From JAAXQD01 sp963790095 (GTDB taxonomy: Bacteria; Desulfobacterota; Desulfobacteria; Desulfobacterales; UBA11574): 64,000 nt of DNA. Position 1 is the stretch's first letter, and each line of letters opens with the position of its first letter. Of this stretch, positions 8,380 to 18,148 are shown in pieces. Location: NCBI GenBank assembly GCA_963790095.1, contig CAWBNO010000011.1:108808-172807 (forward strand). Direction: 5' to 3'. Both the position numbers and the translations under genes were made by a program. The notes under the pieces are model-generated. The model was not told where the DNA came from. It saw nothing but the letters and a program-made list of their open reading frames with translations, and did not search any database.

Positions 8380-9642
8380 TCACAGCCCCGGGGACATTTC
8401 GCCTGTTTCCAGATATTCGATTCTTTCGAGCAGGGGTGGATGAGAATAGTTAAAAAAGACATACAGCGGATGGGGTCTGATATTCGAAAGGTTTTCCTTT
8501 GCCATTTTCTTCAGCGCGGTGACGAGGGGTTTTGCGGTCTTTAAAATTCCGAGGGAATAAAAATCCGCCTCCCGTTCAAATTTTCTGGAAACAGCTTTTC
8601 CAATAGGCGACAGAAAAAAGTTTACAGGCTCCCACAAAATCCCCACCAGAAAAAGGCCCACATAGGGAGACATGGCTGAAAAACCAAAACTTTCATACAG
8701 CTTTTCCCATGCCATCAACTTTGCTGCCAGAAAAAAAAGGAGCAGGGACACGAAACCGCTTAAAAGAATTTGTTTTTTAATATGATTTTTTTTCAGATGT
8801 CCGATTTCATGGGCCAAAATCGACAGGATTTCGGCTTGACTGTGACATTGAATCAGAGAATCGAACAGGACGATCCGCTTGGCTTTTCCCAGTCCTGTAA
8901 AATACGCATTGGTGTGCCGGGTTCTCCGGGTTGCATCCATCTGGTATATGCCTTCGATATCGAGGCCTTCTCTTTGGGCAAGTCGTTTAATCCCGATTTT
9001 AAGGTCCCCTGCTTCAAGGGGTGTAAATGCGTTAAACAGGGGTGCAATAATGGTGGGATAAAGAACGGTCATCAACAGCTGGAAACCCAAAAAAACAGCC
9101 CATGCCCAAATCCACCAGTTTTCTCCGAGATACTTCAACATCAACAGGAGCGCGGATAGGAGAAAACCGCCCAAAACAATCATCACCAGCAATCCCTTTA
9201 CCAGATCAGAAATCCAAATTTTTAGGGTTTTTGTATTAAAACCGTATCGTTCCTCGATGACAAAACTATGATAATAATCGAAAGGAAGCCCGGCCAACAT
9301 CTCTCCAAGGCCTATGACGGCAAAGAAAATCAGGCCTGCAGACAGAAAATTCGTGTTCGCCAGTTTTTCATCGAACCATGGGAGACCCCCTGAAATAATG
9401 ATCAAAAGGAACAGCATTTTGCCGGCGCTGGTCCGGACAAAATTGAATCGGAAATTGTCCGAGGTGTATCGAATGATGTTTTTTAACTCTCCCTCATGAA
9501 TCACACCTTGAAAGGCGATGGGCACCTTTTCCCCAAATTTATTGAGATATCTTATATTTATTCTTTCGATGGCCAGACACAGTACCATACTGAGAAGATA
9601 CACACTGATATAGGCGATCAAACATGCGTTCAATGAAATCAT
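8380..9642 (-). CDS. M48 (Ste24-type) zinc metalloprotease
   Basis: About 420 residues with several membrane helices. The zinc motif HEIGHLKKNH lies near residue 277, and the third ligand region is EREADFYSLG near 350. YGFNTKTLKIWISDLVKGLL, just before two central helices, is typical of CAAX prenyl protease 1/Ste24 relatives. In bacteria this group is an inner-membrane protease, probably in protein quality control; prenylated substrates are not expected. I prefer the ATG at 9642, because GGGGTG lies just upstream and the longer version starts from TTG. It stands alone between convergent and divergent neighbours. Confidence 0.9.
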   Translation of the reverse strand: MISLNACLIAYISVYLLSMVLCLAIERINIRYLNKFGEKVPIAFQGVIHEGELKNIIRYTSDNFRFNFVRTSAGKMLFLLIIISGGLPWFDEKLANTNFLSAGLIFFAVIGLGEMLAGLPFDYYHSFVIEERYGFNTKTLKIWISDLVKGLLVMIVLGGFLLSALLLMLKYLGENWWIWAWAVFLGFQLLMTVLYPTIIAPLFNAFTPLEAGDLKIGIKRLAQREGLDIEGIYQMDATRRTRHTNAYFTGLGKAKRIVLFDSLIQCHSQAEILSILAHEIGHLKKNHIKKQILLSGFVSLLLFFLAAKLMAWEKLYESFGFSAMSPYVGLFLVGILWEPVNFFLSPIGKAVSRKFEREADFYSLGILKTAKPLVTALKKMAKENLSNIRPHPLYVFFNYSHPPLLERIEYLETGEMSPGL

Positions 9643-9799
9643 ACACACCCCGGACAACAATCATTTATAAAAAACGGCTTATATTATAGCATTCCCGCCG
9701 ATGGCAATCAAGATATGATCCCGGTTTTCGGATAAACACTGCCGAAAAACAGTTTTATGTCAGGGTGAACACATTTGATTTTGGCATAGCGAAGCGACG

Positions 9800-10005
9800 G
9801 CGTGTTTCTCTTGGAAACCGACTGGCTGTTTGAAGGGCTTTAGCACCCGTTAGACCGAGCCGAATGAAATTGCAATTTAAAACATCCATCGGATATTTTA
9901 TAAACGAATGGTTCTTTATAACTCTGGCACGGCTCGGACTTACGGGTGCTCGAGCACAAGTTCCAGTCGGTTGGAAAGAGATATGCGCCGTCGTGGAGCG
10001 TTCTC
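9800..10005. repeat. Long imperfect palindrome, related to family D (copy 2)
   Basis: Left-arm segments CCGACTGG and GCACCCGT...ACCGAGCCG pair with right-arm segments CGGCTCGG...ACGGGTGC and CCAGTCGG. The left arm contains GGCTGTTTGAAGGGCTTTAG, similar to the family D core. It occupies most of the 499-bp gap between the protease start and the next gene; nothing else was seen there. Confidence 0.6.
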
Positions 10006-10159
10006 TCTCTTCTGGGATTCAAATGCGTTTACCTTGTTTTTTATGTTATCTCAGCTTGAAAAAATTTCGGATTAGCGGTAAAGGATGAATTTTTTAACCT
10101 TCAAAATGCCGGCAAACATACGTCTTGCACGGCACAACAAACTGTGATAACTTCGTTTT

Positions 10160-10492
10160 ATGAAACAATACGTAATCGATGAACTCAGGCCCAAGGATCA
10201 TGAAGCGATCAAGGGCTACATGGAAGAGAACTATAGCGCCTCCGATATGGATGGAATTTACTGGATACCCCTTGAACAGGACATCCTCACCCGAATTCAA
10301 AAGGAGCATACGGACTGTCAACCCTTTTATTTTGCCGTCGACCTGGAGCCAAACCTTATCGCCTTTGAGATGCTGATCCGGACCCAGAAAAGAATGCGAT
10401 GCAGTTGCATGGGCTATGCAACCGAAAATCAACGCAATTGGCTCATGGGGCTTGCCGACTCAATATTTGATCAACTCGGGATTAAAATCTAA
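10160..10492 (+). CDS. Conserved hypothetical protein, 110 aa
   Basis: I do not recognise the family. The protein is cytosolic-looking (no signal, no membrane helix) and ends in an amphipathic helix (NWLMGLADSIFDQLGIKI). It has three Cys, two of them in RMRCSCMGYA near residue 76. It starts with a normal ATG, but no strong ribosome site is visible. It is upstream of plsC on the same strand, 87 bases apart, so it may share a transcript. Composition is protein-like throughout, which is why I keep it. Confidence 0.55.
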   Translation: MKQYVIDELRPKDHEAIKGYMEENYSASDMDGIYWIPLEQDILTRIQKEHTDCQPFYFAVDLEPNLIAFEMLIRTQKRMRCSCMGYATENQRNWLMGLADSIFDQLGIKI

Positions 10493-10579
10493 TCCACCCC
10501 CCATTCCACCAGAGATGGAACAACCATGAACAGACACCGAAACATTCTGAATTGATGATGAAGTTTTTTTGATTACAAA

Positions 10580-11306
10580 ATGATACGCAAACTAATTATT
10601 GTTTTATGGACCTTTTTATTTACCGCATACATGGCGGGTTTGACCGTAATTCTCTCCTTCTTGAGCACCGATGAAAATACGGCGCATAACGTTGGAAGAA
10701 CCTGGGCAAAATACCTGCTTGCGGCGAGCAACATCAAGGTCACGGTTAAGGGTATCTCAAATATAAATCTACACGGTTCTCACATTTTTATGGCAAACCA
10801 TACGAGCAATTTTGATATCCCTGTTCTTCAGGCCTGTCTTCCGGTTCCCTTCAGATGGCTTGCCAAAACCGAGCTTTTTAAGATACCGATCTTCGGTTGG
10901 GCCATGAAAAGAGCAGGCTATATCAGCATCGATCGTTCCAACAAGGAATCTGCCATACAGAGTCTCCAACGGACAGCAAACATCATCAAAAACGGCGCAT
11001 CCGTCATTATATTCCCTGAAGGAACCCGAAGCAGAAATCAGAATGTCCAGCCATTTAAGAAAGGAGGGTTTGTTTTGGCGGTGGATTCCGGTGTCCCCAT
11101 CGTCCCGGTAGTCATTCACGGGACTTGGAAAATTATGCCCAAAAACCAGATTGTTGATCGAACCCGGCCATGTGTTTGTGGAAATCAAAAAACCCATCGA
11201 ATCTTCGGATTATAGCAGAAAAACAAAAGGTCTTCTGATGGAAAAAGTCAGGAACGTGATCCTGGAATCCTTAGAAAACGGAAAAAAGAAGGGATCATTA
11301 TGCTGA
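10580..11306 (+). CDS. plsC: 1-acyl-sn-glycerol-3-phosphate acyltransferase, with one frame break
   Basis: Makes phosphatidic acid from lysophosphatidic acid at the inner membrane. It has one N-terminal helix, the acceptor motif NHTSNFD (HX4D, near residue 72) and FPEGTRSRN (near 148), both diagnostic for PlsC. The frame from 10580 stops at 11215 with an atypical tail. After the A5 run at about 11141-11145, the next frame continues with LLIEPGHVFVEIKKPIESSD and ends at 11306. Removing one base gives 241 residues, the usual length. The restored stop overlaps the RNase J start by 7 bases, supporting an operon. The break may be a sequencing error or a real mutation. Confidence 0.85.
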
Positions 11307-12949
11307 AAATAATACCCCTCGGAGGATTGGGAGAAATCGGACTTAACATGATGGTTTTTGAATATGGCGATTCAGCTTTCATCGTTGATGCCGGTCTCAT
11401 GTTCCCGGAAGACTATATGCTGGGGATCGATTATGTAATTCCGGATATGAGCTACATCAAACAGAAAAAACCCCATATTTCAGGGGTCGTCCTGACCCAT
11501 GCCCACGAAGACCACATCGGAGCACTGCCGTATCTGCTGAGAGAAATGAATGTGCCGATTTATGGTACGCCTTTTACCCTGGGAGTTGTGCGGAAAAAAC
11601 TTGAAGAATATGGACTACTTTCACCCGTTCGGCTGCATGAAATTTCACCCAGAGAAAAGATTGAATTGGGACCCTTTGAACTCGAGTTTATTCGTGTCTG
11701 CCACAGCGCTGTAGATGGCGTGGGTATTGCCATAAAAACCCCCTTGGGGCTGGTCGTACATACCGGCGATTTTAAGATCAGCCACACGTCTGTTGACGGC
11801 ATGATAACCGACGTAAACAAGTTTGCCCAGTATGGCGAGAAAGGGGTTCTTGCCCTCTTATCGGATTCCACGAATGTGGAAAGGGAAGGATATACCATCT
11901 CCGATGAGGAGGTTGGAGACACCTTGGGACGGATTGCAGCAGGTCGAACCGGGCGAATCATTGTCGGTCTTTTTGCCTCCAGCATCACCCGAATTCAGCA
12001 GGTCATCGATATTGCACAGGCCATCAACCGGAAAGTCGTTTTTAACGGCAGGAGCATAGAAACGAGTGTAAATATCGCAAAAAATCTTGGATACATTCGC
12101 ATCCCTGAAGAGATGGAAATCCATATCGAACAGGTCCATGATTTCCCGGATGAAAAGATCGTTATCATAACCACAGGCAGTCAGGGAGAGCCCATGGCGG
12201 CCCTGGCGCGCATGGCAACAGGCACCCACAAGCAGATAAAGATCAGAAAAGAGGACACGGTTATCCTTTCTTCGAAATTTATACCCGGCAACGAAAAAGC
12301 CATCACCAAGATCATTAACGATCTTTATCGGCGAGGTGCCGATGTTATTTATGAAAAAATATCGAAAATTCATGTATCGGGGCATGCTTTTCAAGAAGAG
12401 TTAAAGCTTATGATCAATCTCACCCGGCCCAAATATTTTATTCCAATCCACGGAGAATTCCGCCATCTGGTTCTTCATTCACGTCTGGCAAAGCAGGTGG
12501 GCATCGCCGAGGAAAATATCCTTCTTGCGGAAAACGGCCAGATCATAGAATTTGATGAAAACGGCGGAAGAATTAAAGACCATGTTTTGACCGGCCGGGT
12601 GCTCATTGACGGCAAAGGTGTCGGAGATGTGGGAAGGAGCGTGCTCAAGGAAAGACGAAACCTGTCCGAAGACGGCCTGGTTGTCGTTAATATGGCCTTT
12701 GATGAAGAGACCGGTATTGTGGTATACGGACCTGAAATCGTTTCTCGCGGGTTTGTGTTTGAAACGGAAACGGGCCACCTTCTGGAAGACGCAAAATGTG
12801 TTGTTCTGGAAATTGTCGAAGAGGTGAGCCCTGAAGTCCCGGATCGGGCGGCCAAAATCCGAGCAAAAATACAAATAGCCCTGAGAAAATATTTTTCCTT
12901 TACCATAAATCGCCGACCGGTTATACTCCCATTTATTTTGGAAGTTTAA
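11300..12949 (+). CDS. rnj: Ribonuclease J
   Basis: 549 residues, metallo-beta-lactamase/beta-CASP nuclease for RNA processing and 5'-3' decay. The metal motif is THAHEDHIGALPYLL (His67, His69, Asp71, His72). Further features are LSDSTNVEREGYTISDEEVG in the beta-CASP domain, HVSGHAFQEELKLMINLTRP, and FIPIHGEFRHL with its conserved His. The C-terminal dimerisation domain is present. It is cytosolic and often partners RNase E or RNase III functions. The start overlaps the restored end of plsC, and ftsK follows 10 bases later, so plsC-rnj-ftsK is likely one operon. Confidence 0.95.
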   Translation: MLKIIPLGGLGEIGLNMMVFEYGDSAFIVDAGLMFPEDYMLGIDYVIPDMSYIKQKKPHISGVVLTHAHEDHIGALPYLLREMNVPIYGTPFTLGVVRKKLEEYGLLSPVRLHEISPREKIELGPFELEFIRVCHSAVDGVGIAIKTPLGLVVHTGDFKISHTSVDGMITDVNKFAQYGEKGVLALLSDSTNVEREGYTISDEEVGDTLGRIAAGRTGRIIVGLFASSITRIQQVIDIAQAINRKVVFNGRSIETSVNIAKNLGYIRIPEEMEIHIEQVHDFPDEKIVIITTGSQGEPMAALARMATGTHKQIKIRKEDTVILSSKFIPGNEKAITKIINDLYRRGADVIYEKISKIHVSGHAFQEELKLMINLTRPKYFIPIHGEFRHLVLHSRLAKQVGIAEENILLAENGQIIEFDENGGRIKDHVLTGRVLIDGKGVGDVGRSVLKERRNLSEDGLVVVNMAFDEETGIVVYGPEIVSRGFVFETETGHLLEDAKCVVLEIVEEVSPEVPDRAAKIRAKIQIALRKYFSFTINRRPVILPFILEV

Positions 12950-12959
12950 ACATCGACCA

Positions 12960-15122
12960 TTGAAATCGATTCAAATGCGCAAAGAAATCACAGGAATTTT
13001 ACTATTTTTTCTCGTTATTTTTACGCTGATCAGTCTTCTATCATACAGTCCGGCTGATCCTTCGATCAATACTGCCAGGGCCCCGGGGCAGATCCACAAC
13101 TTTTTCGGTTTATTTGGCGCCCATCTGGCAGGCATCCTCATCGGACTGTTCGGACTCGGTGCTTTCTGGGTCCCGATTCTACTTCTGCTGACCAGTATCC
13201 ATTTTTTCGGCAACCATTCCCGAAAAGCCATCATTTCCACCCTTGCCGGTGGCGTTGTTCTGATGATCACCACCGGGAGCTTACTGGCACTCAAGCACAA
13301 CCACATCGTTATTCTCGGCAGCAAATTTTCTTCCGGCGGCCTCATCGGAATCCCTTTAAAATCATTTCTCGTAAAATATTCCAACATCCTAGGGGGAGCG
13401 ATTATCCTGGCACTTTTATGGATTATCGGTCTGATTCTGGCCACCGGTTTTTCTTTGATAAAGTTTGCCAAACGATGTTGGCAAACAGGTATTTTTTCAG
13501 CAGATCGACTGCGCACATTATTCATAAAATGGAAAGAGCAACGGAAAAAATCAAAACAACGTTCCAGTACAAAAAAAGTTAAGATCGTCAAGCAGGAACC
13601 GAAAATAAAAATCAAAACCCCCAAACCCCGGCCCATCAAGGAAACCCCGGCGCCGCGCCAGGAAGTGTTTAATTTCATGCATGCCGGAAAAGGATTTCAG
13701 CTGCCATCGATCAATCTTTTAGACGATTTCGAAGAGGCCCTCTCTTCTGCCGATGATGAAAACTTAAAGATGCAGTCGAAACTCCTTGAAAAAAAGCTCG
13801 AAGACTTTAATGTCCAAGGAAAGGTGGTTGCCATATCCCCCGGCCCCATCATCACGACCTTTGAATATGAACCGGCTCCGGGAATTAAAATAAACAAAAT
13901 CGTCAATCTTACCGACGACCTTTCCCTGGCGCTACGAGCCATAAGCATTAGAATTGTGGCCCCGATCCCTGGAAAAGCCGTCATTGGGATTGAACTCCCC
14001 AACGCCTCCAGGGAGATTGTAAGATTCAAAGGAATTGTCGCTTCGAGCGGCTTCCAAAAATCAAAGTCCAAACTGACCATCTGTCTCGGCAGGGACATCA
14101 TCGGAAACCCTGTGGTTGCAGAGCTCGACAAGATGCCGCATCTTCTCATTGCCGGCGCAACCGGAAGCGGCAAAAGCGTTGCCCTGAATGCCATGATCTG
14201 CAGCCTGCTCTACAAATCGACCCCGGATGATGTAAAACTGATTATGGTCGATCCCAAAAGAATTGAACTTTCCAATTACGACGGAATACCACACCTCATT
14301 ACGCCGGTGGTAACAGATATTAAAAAAGCCACCAATGCCCTCTTTTGGGCCGTACGTGAAATGGAAAGACGGTACGAACTCCTGTCTGAAAATAAGGCCA
14401 GACACATAAGACAGTATAACCAGAAGATCGAAAAGGAGCTTCATACCCCCGAAGGAAAGGACCTGGAGAAACTGCCGTATATCGTTATTATCATCGATGA
14501 GCTTGCCGATCTTATGTTGGCCGCATCAAGGAACGTGGAGGTCGCCTTGACACGCTTGGCTCAGATGGCCAGGGCCGCCGGTATCCATTTGATACTTGCC
14601 ACCCAGCGGCCTTCTGTGGACGTGCTCACCGGGATCATTAAGGCCAATTTTCCCACCCGCCTGACCTTCCAGGTTTCTTCCAAGACCGATTCCAGAACCA
14701 TCATCGATACCAACGGTGCTGAAAATCTTTTAGGGAACGGGGACATGCTTTTTCTGCCGCCGGGCACCGCCAAACTCCAGCGTATTCATGGGGCATACCT
14801 TTCAGAATTGGAGCTTGGAAGGATCATCGAATTTCTAAAGAAACAGGAAACACCCGAATACGACCAGACCATCGTCAAAGCGCCGCCAAAGGAAACGGAA
14901 GATTCCGGTGAAAAAGAATATGACGAAAGATATGACGATGCCGTGGCACTCATCACAAAAAATGGACAGGCATCCATATCCATGATTCAGCGGCATTTGC
15001 GTATCGGCTATAATCGAGCGGCCCGTATTATCGAAATGATGGAGGAAGAAGGGATCGTGGGTCCCTCAGACGGTGCCAAACCGAGGACGGTCCTGGTTAA
15101 AGGGTATGAAGACATACCTTAG
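12960..15122 (+). CDS. ftsK: DNA translocase FtsK
   Basis: 720 residues. Four N-terminal membrane helices (about 10-165) are followed by a short basic, Lys/Pro-rich linker. The alpha/beta motor domain has Walker A GATGSGKSVALN near 398 and Walker B IIIIDELADLM near 505. A C-terminal gamma winged helix lies at about 655-715 (ALITKNGQASISMIQRHLRI) and reads KOPS-type DNA sites. It moves chromosomes through the closing septum. The linker is short, as in SpoIIIE-like proteins. Start: TTG 12960, or ATG 12975 which loses only five residues; neither has a strong ribosome site. It is 10 bases from rnj. Confidence 0.95.
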   Translation: MKSIQMRKEITGILLFFLVIFTLISLLSYSPADPSINTARAPGQIHNFFGLFGAHLAGILIGLFGLGAFWVPILLLLTSIHFFGNHSRKAIISTLAGGVVLMITTGSLLALKHNHIVILGSKFSSGGLIGIPLKSFLVKYSNILGGAIILALLWIIGLILATGFSLIKFAKRCWQTGIFSADRLRTLFIKWKEQRKKSKQRSSTKKVKIVKQEPKIKIKTPKPRPIKETPAPRQEVFNFMHAGKGFQLPSINLLDDFEEALSSADDENLKMQSKLLEKKLEDFNVQGKVVAISPGPIITTFEYEPAPGIKINKIVNLTDDLSLALRAISIRIVAPIPGKAVIGIELPNASREIVRFKGIVASSGFQKSKSKLTICLGRDIIGNPVVAELDKMPHLLIAGATGSGKSVALNAMICSLLYKSTPDDVKLIMVDPKRIELSNYDGIPHLITPVVTDIKKATNALFWAVREMERRYELLSENKARHIRQYNQKIEKELHTPEGKDLEKLPYIVIIIDELADLMLAASRNVEVALTRLAQMARAAGIHLILATQRPSVDVLTGIIKANFPTRLTFQVSSKTDSRTIIDTNGAENLLGNGDMLFLPPGTAKLQRIHGAYLSELELGRIIEFLKKQETPEYDQTIVKAPPKETEDSGEKEYDERYDDAVALITKNGQASISMIQRHLRIGYNRAARIIEMMEEEGIVGPSDGAKPRTVLVKGYEDIP

Positions 15123-15285
15123 AAACCGCTTCAAAACCGATCTCCCGTGGTCTCGAACCTTTTTTAACGCCCTCTCCGAACAATCTTTTTTTAAATCGCA
15201 TAATCACGCCAAAGGCGGATAAAACGCGTGGTTGAGGATTCGTAAAGAAAGAACAGATAAAAAAAATAGCATACTATTTGTTAAA

Positions 15286-15936
15286 ATGACACTTGATGAG
15301 AAACTGCTCAATAGCGTAAAAGGTTTTCTGGACCCTCAAGAGGGTAACGCCCTTTATGAAATTGCCATAGAGGCCAGTCGTCGCGGTCCCTGCCTGGAAA
15401 TCGGTAGTTACTGCGGCAAATCGACAATTTATCTGGGTTCAGCCTGCAGAAAAAACAACAGTGTTCTATTCTCCATTGATCATCACAGAGGATCCGAAGA
15501 ACAGCAGCCTGGAGAAGAATATTTCGATCCCGAGCTGTATGACCCAAAAGCCCACCGTGTGGACACATTTAAAGAATTTAGAAATACCATTGAAAAAGCC
15601 GGGCTCGAGGATACGGTGGTCCCCATGGTATGCAGGTCCGAACTGGCTGCACGTTTGTGGGCGACATCCCTCAGCCTGGTTTTTATTGACGGCGGTCATT
15701 CTTATGGGGCGGCATACACGGATTACAACGCCTGGGCCGGACACATCATGCCCAATGGATATTTGCTGATTCACGACATTTTTAAAGACCCGGAAAAGGG
15801 GGGCCAGGCACCGTATCATGTTTACAAGCTGGCGGTTGCATCCGGTCTTTTCAAAGAAGTTTCCATAATAAACACCTTGGGAGTCCTGAGACGCATGCCG
15901 TCCGGCGCCATCCCTGAAACCCTCCCCCAGCAGTAA
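15286..15936 (+). CDS. Class I SAM-dependent methyltransferase (Methyltransf_24-like)
   Basis: 216 residues. It has the SAM-binding loop CLEIGSYCGKSTIYLGSACR and an acidic motif SIDHH. SLVFIDGGHSYGAAYTDYNA with YLLIHDIF follows, a pattern typical of the Methyltransf_24 group found near sugar and cephalosporin-hydroxylase-like enzymes. Its substrate is unknown. The ATG at 15286 is preferred; the longer frame starts at TTG 15232 with a polar, poorly supported extension. A 165-bp gap separates it from ftsK, and it converges on the minus-strand glycosyltransferase cluster. Confidence 0.75.
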   Translation: MTLDEKLLNSVKGFLDPQEGNALYEIAIEASRRGPCLEIGSYCGKSTIYLGSACRKNNSVLFSIDHHRGSEEQQPGEEYFDPELYDPKAHRVDTFKEFRNTIEKAGLEDTVVPMVCRSELAARLWATSLSLVFIDGGHSYGAAYTDYNAWAGHIMPNGYLLIHDIFKDPEKGGQAPYHVYKLAVASGLFKEVSIINTLGVLRRMPSGAIPETLPQQ

Positions 15937-16020
15937 TTACTCAATACACCCCTTCCAATAAATCTTCCTGAGAGCAAATATGGGGAAAAGAAAGGGTCAA
16001 GTCCACCGATGATTTTTTTT

Positions 16021-16181
16021 TAAATTGGAATGGTGGAATACTGGAATAATGGGTTCTGGGATAATGCAATGTTGGGTTAATGGTGGAGTTTGTGTTGATG
16101 ATAAAACTTAATATCCTTTTAAAAACCAACCTTCAGTATTCCACTATTCCATTATTCCAATTGGGGCGAAGCCCCTAACTT
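16021..16181. repeat. Intergenic palindromic repeat, family A (copy 1)
   Basis: Built from GGAATA-type words on the left (TGGTGGAATACTGGAATAAT) and their complement on the right (CCACTATTCCATTATTCC). It ends in GGGGCGAAGCCCCTAACTTG, a small hairpin plus the shared end of the family. The copy is in the gap between two convergent genes. See the copies at 25697, 39613 and 54787. Confidence 0.85.
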
Positions 16182-16185
16182 GTTT

Positions 16186-16914
16186 TTACGATGAGGTGTT
16201 AGGATCGTTTTTTGTCAGATACACCACAAGGCTCTTGCCCATGACCGGATTGAACAGTCGGTCGAGAAAGCGTGTAATCGAAGGGTGCTTCATGATATCC
16301 CATACCAGAAGACGGTGATACAGGTTTACGAGCCGGGAATCTTCACGTTCCGGCCCCACAAGGCACTTCAGCCACCAATACGGGACATGGAGGCTGTGGG
16401 CAGAATGGTGCCCCCGCGATTTCAGGCCTTTTCTTTTCAAAAGATCCATCAGGGCTTTCTTTTTATAAATACGGACATGTCCATTTTCGGTGTTGTGGTA
16501 ATTTTCGGAAAGTGCCCAGCAGATTCGCTCGGGCAGATAGTTTGGAACACTGACAACCAAATCCTTACGCGGCTTCAAGACCCTAACGGCTTCAGAGACC
16601 GCGGTCTTCTCGTCATGAAGATGTTCCAGAATTTCCGAACAGATGACAAGGTCAAAATAATTATCCCTGAACGGCAGGTGATATATGTCGGCAACAGCAA
16701 CCTTGCAAATCCCCACGCCGTGTTCTCCGAGTCTTTCCTGGTTTTCAACCCTGATTCGTGCCTCAAAAACATCATCAAAGTTGATGTCAACCCCGATAGC
16801 AACGACGTTTCTGAACCTAAAAGCACCGCAGGTGTGGCGCCCGGTTCCGCATCCGATATCCAGGATACGACAGCCGGGGGTTATGTCGAGCCGGTCAAAA
16901 TCGATGGTAATCAC
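16186..16914 (-). CDS. Class I SAM-dependent methyltransferase
   Basis: About 242 residues from a GTG start at 16914 with GGAG seven bases upstream; an extension to 16938 is possible. SAM motif I is ILDIGCGTGRHTCG, followed by GVDINFDDV, then ICSEILEHLHDEKTAVSEAV and RVLKPRKDLVVSVPNY, the standard Methyltransf_11 layout. The C-terminal basic part (HSLHVPYWWLKCLVG) is unusual. It overlaps the stop of the GT4 gene by 20 bases, so the three minus-strand genes here are translationally coupled. It probably methylates the product of the neighbouring glycosyltransferases or a related glycolipid/tRNA sugar; substrate unproven. Confidence 0.82.
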   Translation of the reverse strand: MITIDFDRLDITPGCRILDIGCGTGRHTCGAFRFRNVVAIGVDINFDDVFEARIRVENQERLGEHGVGICKVAVADIYHLPFRDNYFDLVICSEILEHLHDEKTAVSEAVRVLKPRKDLVVSVPNYLPERICWALSENYHNTENGHVRIYKKKALMDLLKRKGLKSRGHHSAHSLHVPYWWLKCLVGPEREDSRLVNLYHRLLVWDIMKHPSITRFLDRLFNPVMGKSLVVYLTKNDPNTSS

Positions 16915-18148
16915 GGATGGTCTCCCTGTAGGCCGCAACGGTCATTTCTGCGGCCCTTTTCCAGGTAAAGCGACTGTGAACCCGATCAAATCCGGCACGA
17001 CCCATTTTCTCCGCCTGGTCAGGATTTTCGAGGAGTCGTGTGATAGCATTCACAAGTTCCCGGGAATTGGCAGGGGGAACCAGAACACCGGCATCCCCCA
17101 CCACCTCGGGCAAGGCACCGCCGGTGGTGCTGACCACCGGCAAACCGCACGCCATCGCCTCGCCGGCCGGAAAACCGAACCCCTCGTATACGGACGGAAC
17201 GATGGCCAAAGAAGCCCTGGCATATTGCCGAACAAAGGCGTCATGGTCGATCCGCCCTGTAAACGTAATCCGCTCTTTTATCCCCAAATTTTTTATGAGT
17301 TTTTCAACATGGCCATTCTTTTTTACGGTACCGACAATAACGAGCCTGACGTCGAGGGTTTTGGAGATTTCAGCCACTGCTTCAAGGAGGTAGGGGAGCC
17401 CTTTTATGGGCGTATCCGAACTGCTGGTAACGATAATCCTTCCTTTTTCCCTTCTGATTTCAGAAACCGGATAAAAAAGGTCGGTATTGATGCCATTCAG
17501 AATGACTTTGAATCGTTCCTTGGGAATCCCGAAATTTTTACTGATATCGTTTTTGGCAGACTGGGAAACGGTGATAATGTGGGAGAGGGTTCTGGAAACC
17601 CTTTTTTGCATACCGATAAAAGAATACCATCGCATCTGTTTCATCTTTTGCCAAAGAGACGGAGCGGTTCTTACGGCCAGGTCCCGGTCAACGGTAATGG
17701 GGTGGTGGATTGTGGCGATGGTGGGAATAAATTCTTTAATGGACTTTATGCCGTATGAAAGACTCTGATTGTCATGAACGATATCGTACGTGTGTCGCCT
17801 TTTCCTTAAAAATCGATGGGCCCTGAGACCGAACGTAAACGGTTCCGGGAATCCCATGGTGGAAACCCCCAGCCACTCCATAAGATTGATGGGATCTGAA
17901 AACTCTTTTAAAGAGGGCATTCTGAACAGATCATCCGGGTTATAAAGGTCGAGACCCGGAAGCTGAAACAGCTTTATATCTTTATCGAGCTGGGGGATGG
18001 GCGGCCCTGAAACCACCTCCACATGATGTCCCAAGTCTTTGAGCGCTCTGCTCAAATTATATATATAGACCCCCTGTCCGCCGCAGTGGGGATGGCTTCG
18101 ATAGCTCAACAGGCAGATTCTCAATCGATCCGCCTTATCCCTTGACAT
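16895..18148 (-). CDS. Glycosyltransferase family 4 protein
   Basis: 417 residues with the GT-B fold. The N-terminal domain contains SYRSHPHCGGQGVYIYNLSR (glycine-rich acceptor loop). The C-terminal donor domain has SSSDTPIKGLPYLLEA, then SVYEGFGFPAGEAMACGLPV with the EX7E motif of retaining GT4 enzymes, which use a nucleotide sugar. It is cytosolic or membrane-peripheral. The ATG at 18148 is preferred because it overlaps the upstream gene's stop by only 14 bases; the 18190 start would add a basic stretch. It lies between the queuosine-mannosyltransferase-like gene and a methyltransferase. Confidence 0.88.
   Translation of the reverse strand: MSRDKADRLRICLLSYRSHPHCGGQGVYIYNLSRALKDLGHHVEVVSGPPIPQLDKDIKLFQLPGLDLYNPDDLFRMPSLKEFSDPINLMEWLGVSTMGFPEPFTFGLRAHRFLRKRRHTYDIVHDNQSLSYGIKSIKEFIPTIATIHHPITVDRDLAVRTAPSLWQKMKQMRWYSFIGMQKRVSRTLSHIITVSQSAKNDISKNFGIPKERFKVILNGINTDLFYPVSEIRREKGRIIVTSSSDTPIKGLPYLLEAVAEISKTLDVRLVIVGTVKKNGHVEKLIKNLGIKERITFTGRIDHDAFVRQYARASLAIVPSVYEGFGFPAGEAMACGLPVVSTTGGALPEVVGDAGVLVPPANSRELVNAITRLLENPDQAEKMGRAGFDRVHSRFTWKRAAEMTVAAYRETIRDYHRF

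Noticed and set aside
9864..10088. A 74-residue open frame on the plus strand
   Set aside because: It runs through the two arms of a palindrome, has no ribosome site and has a composition unlike proteins.
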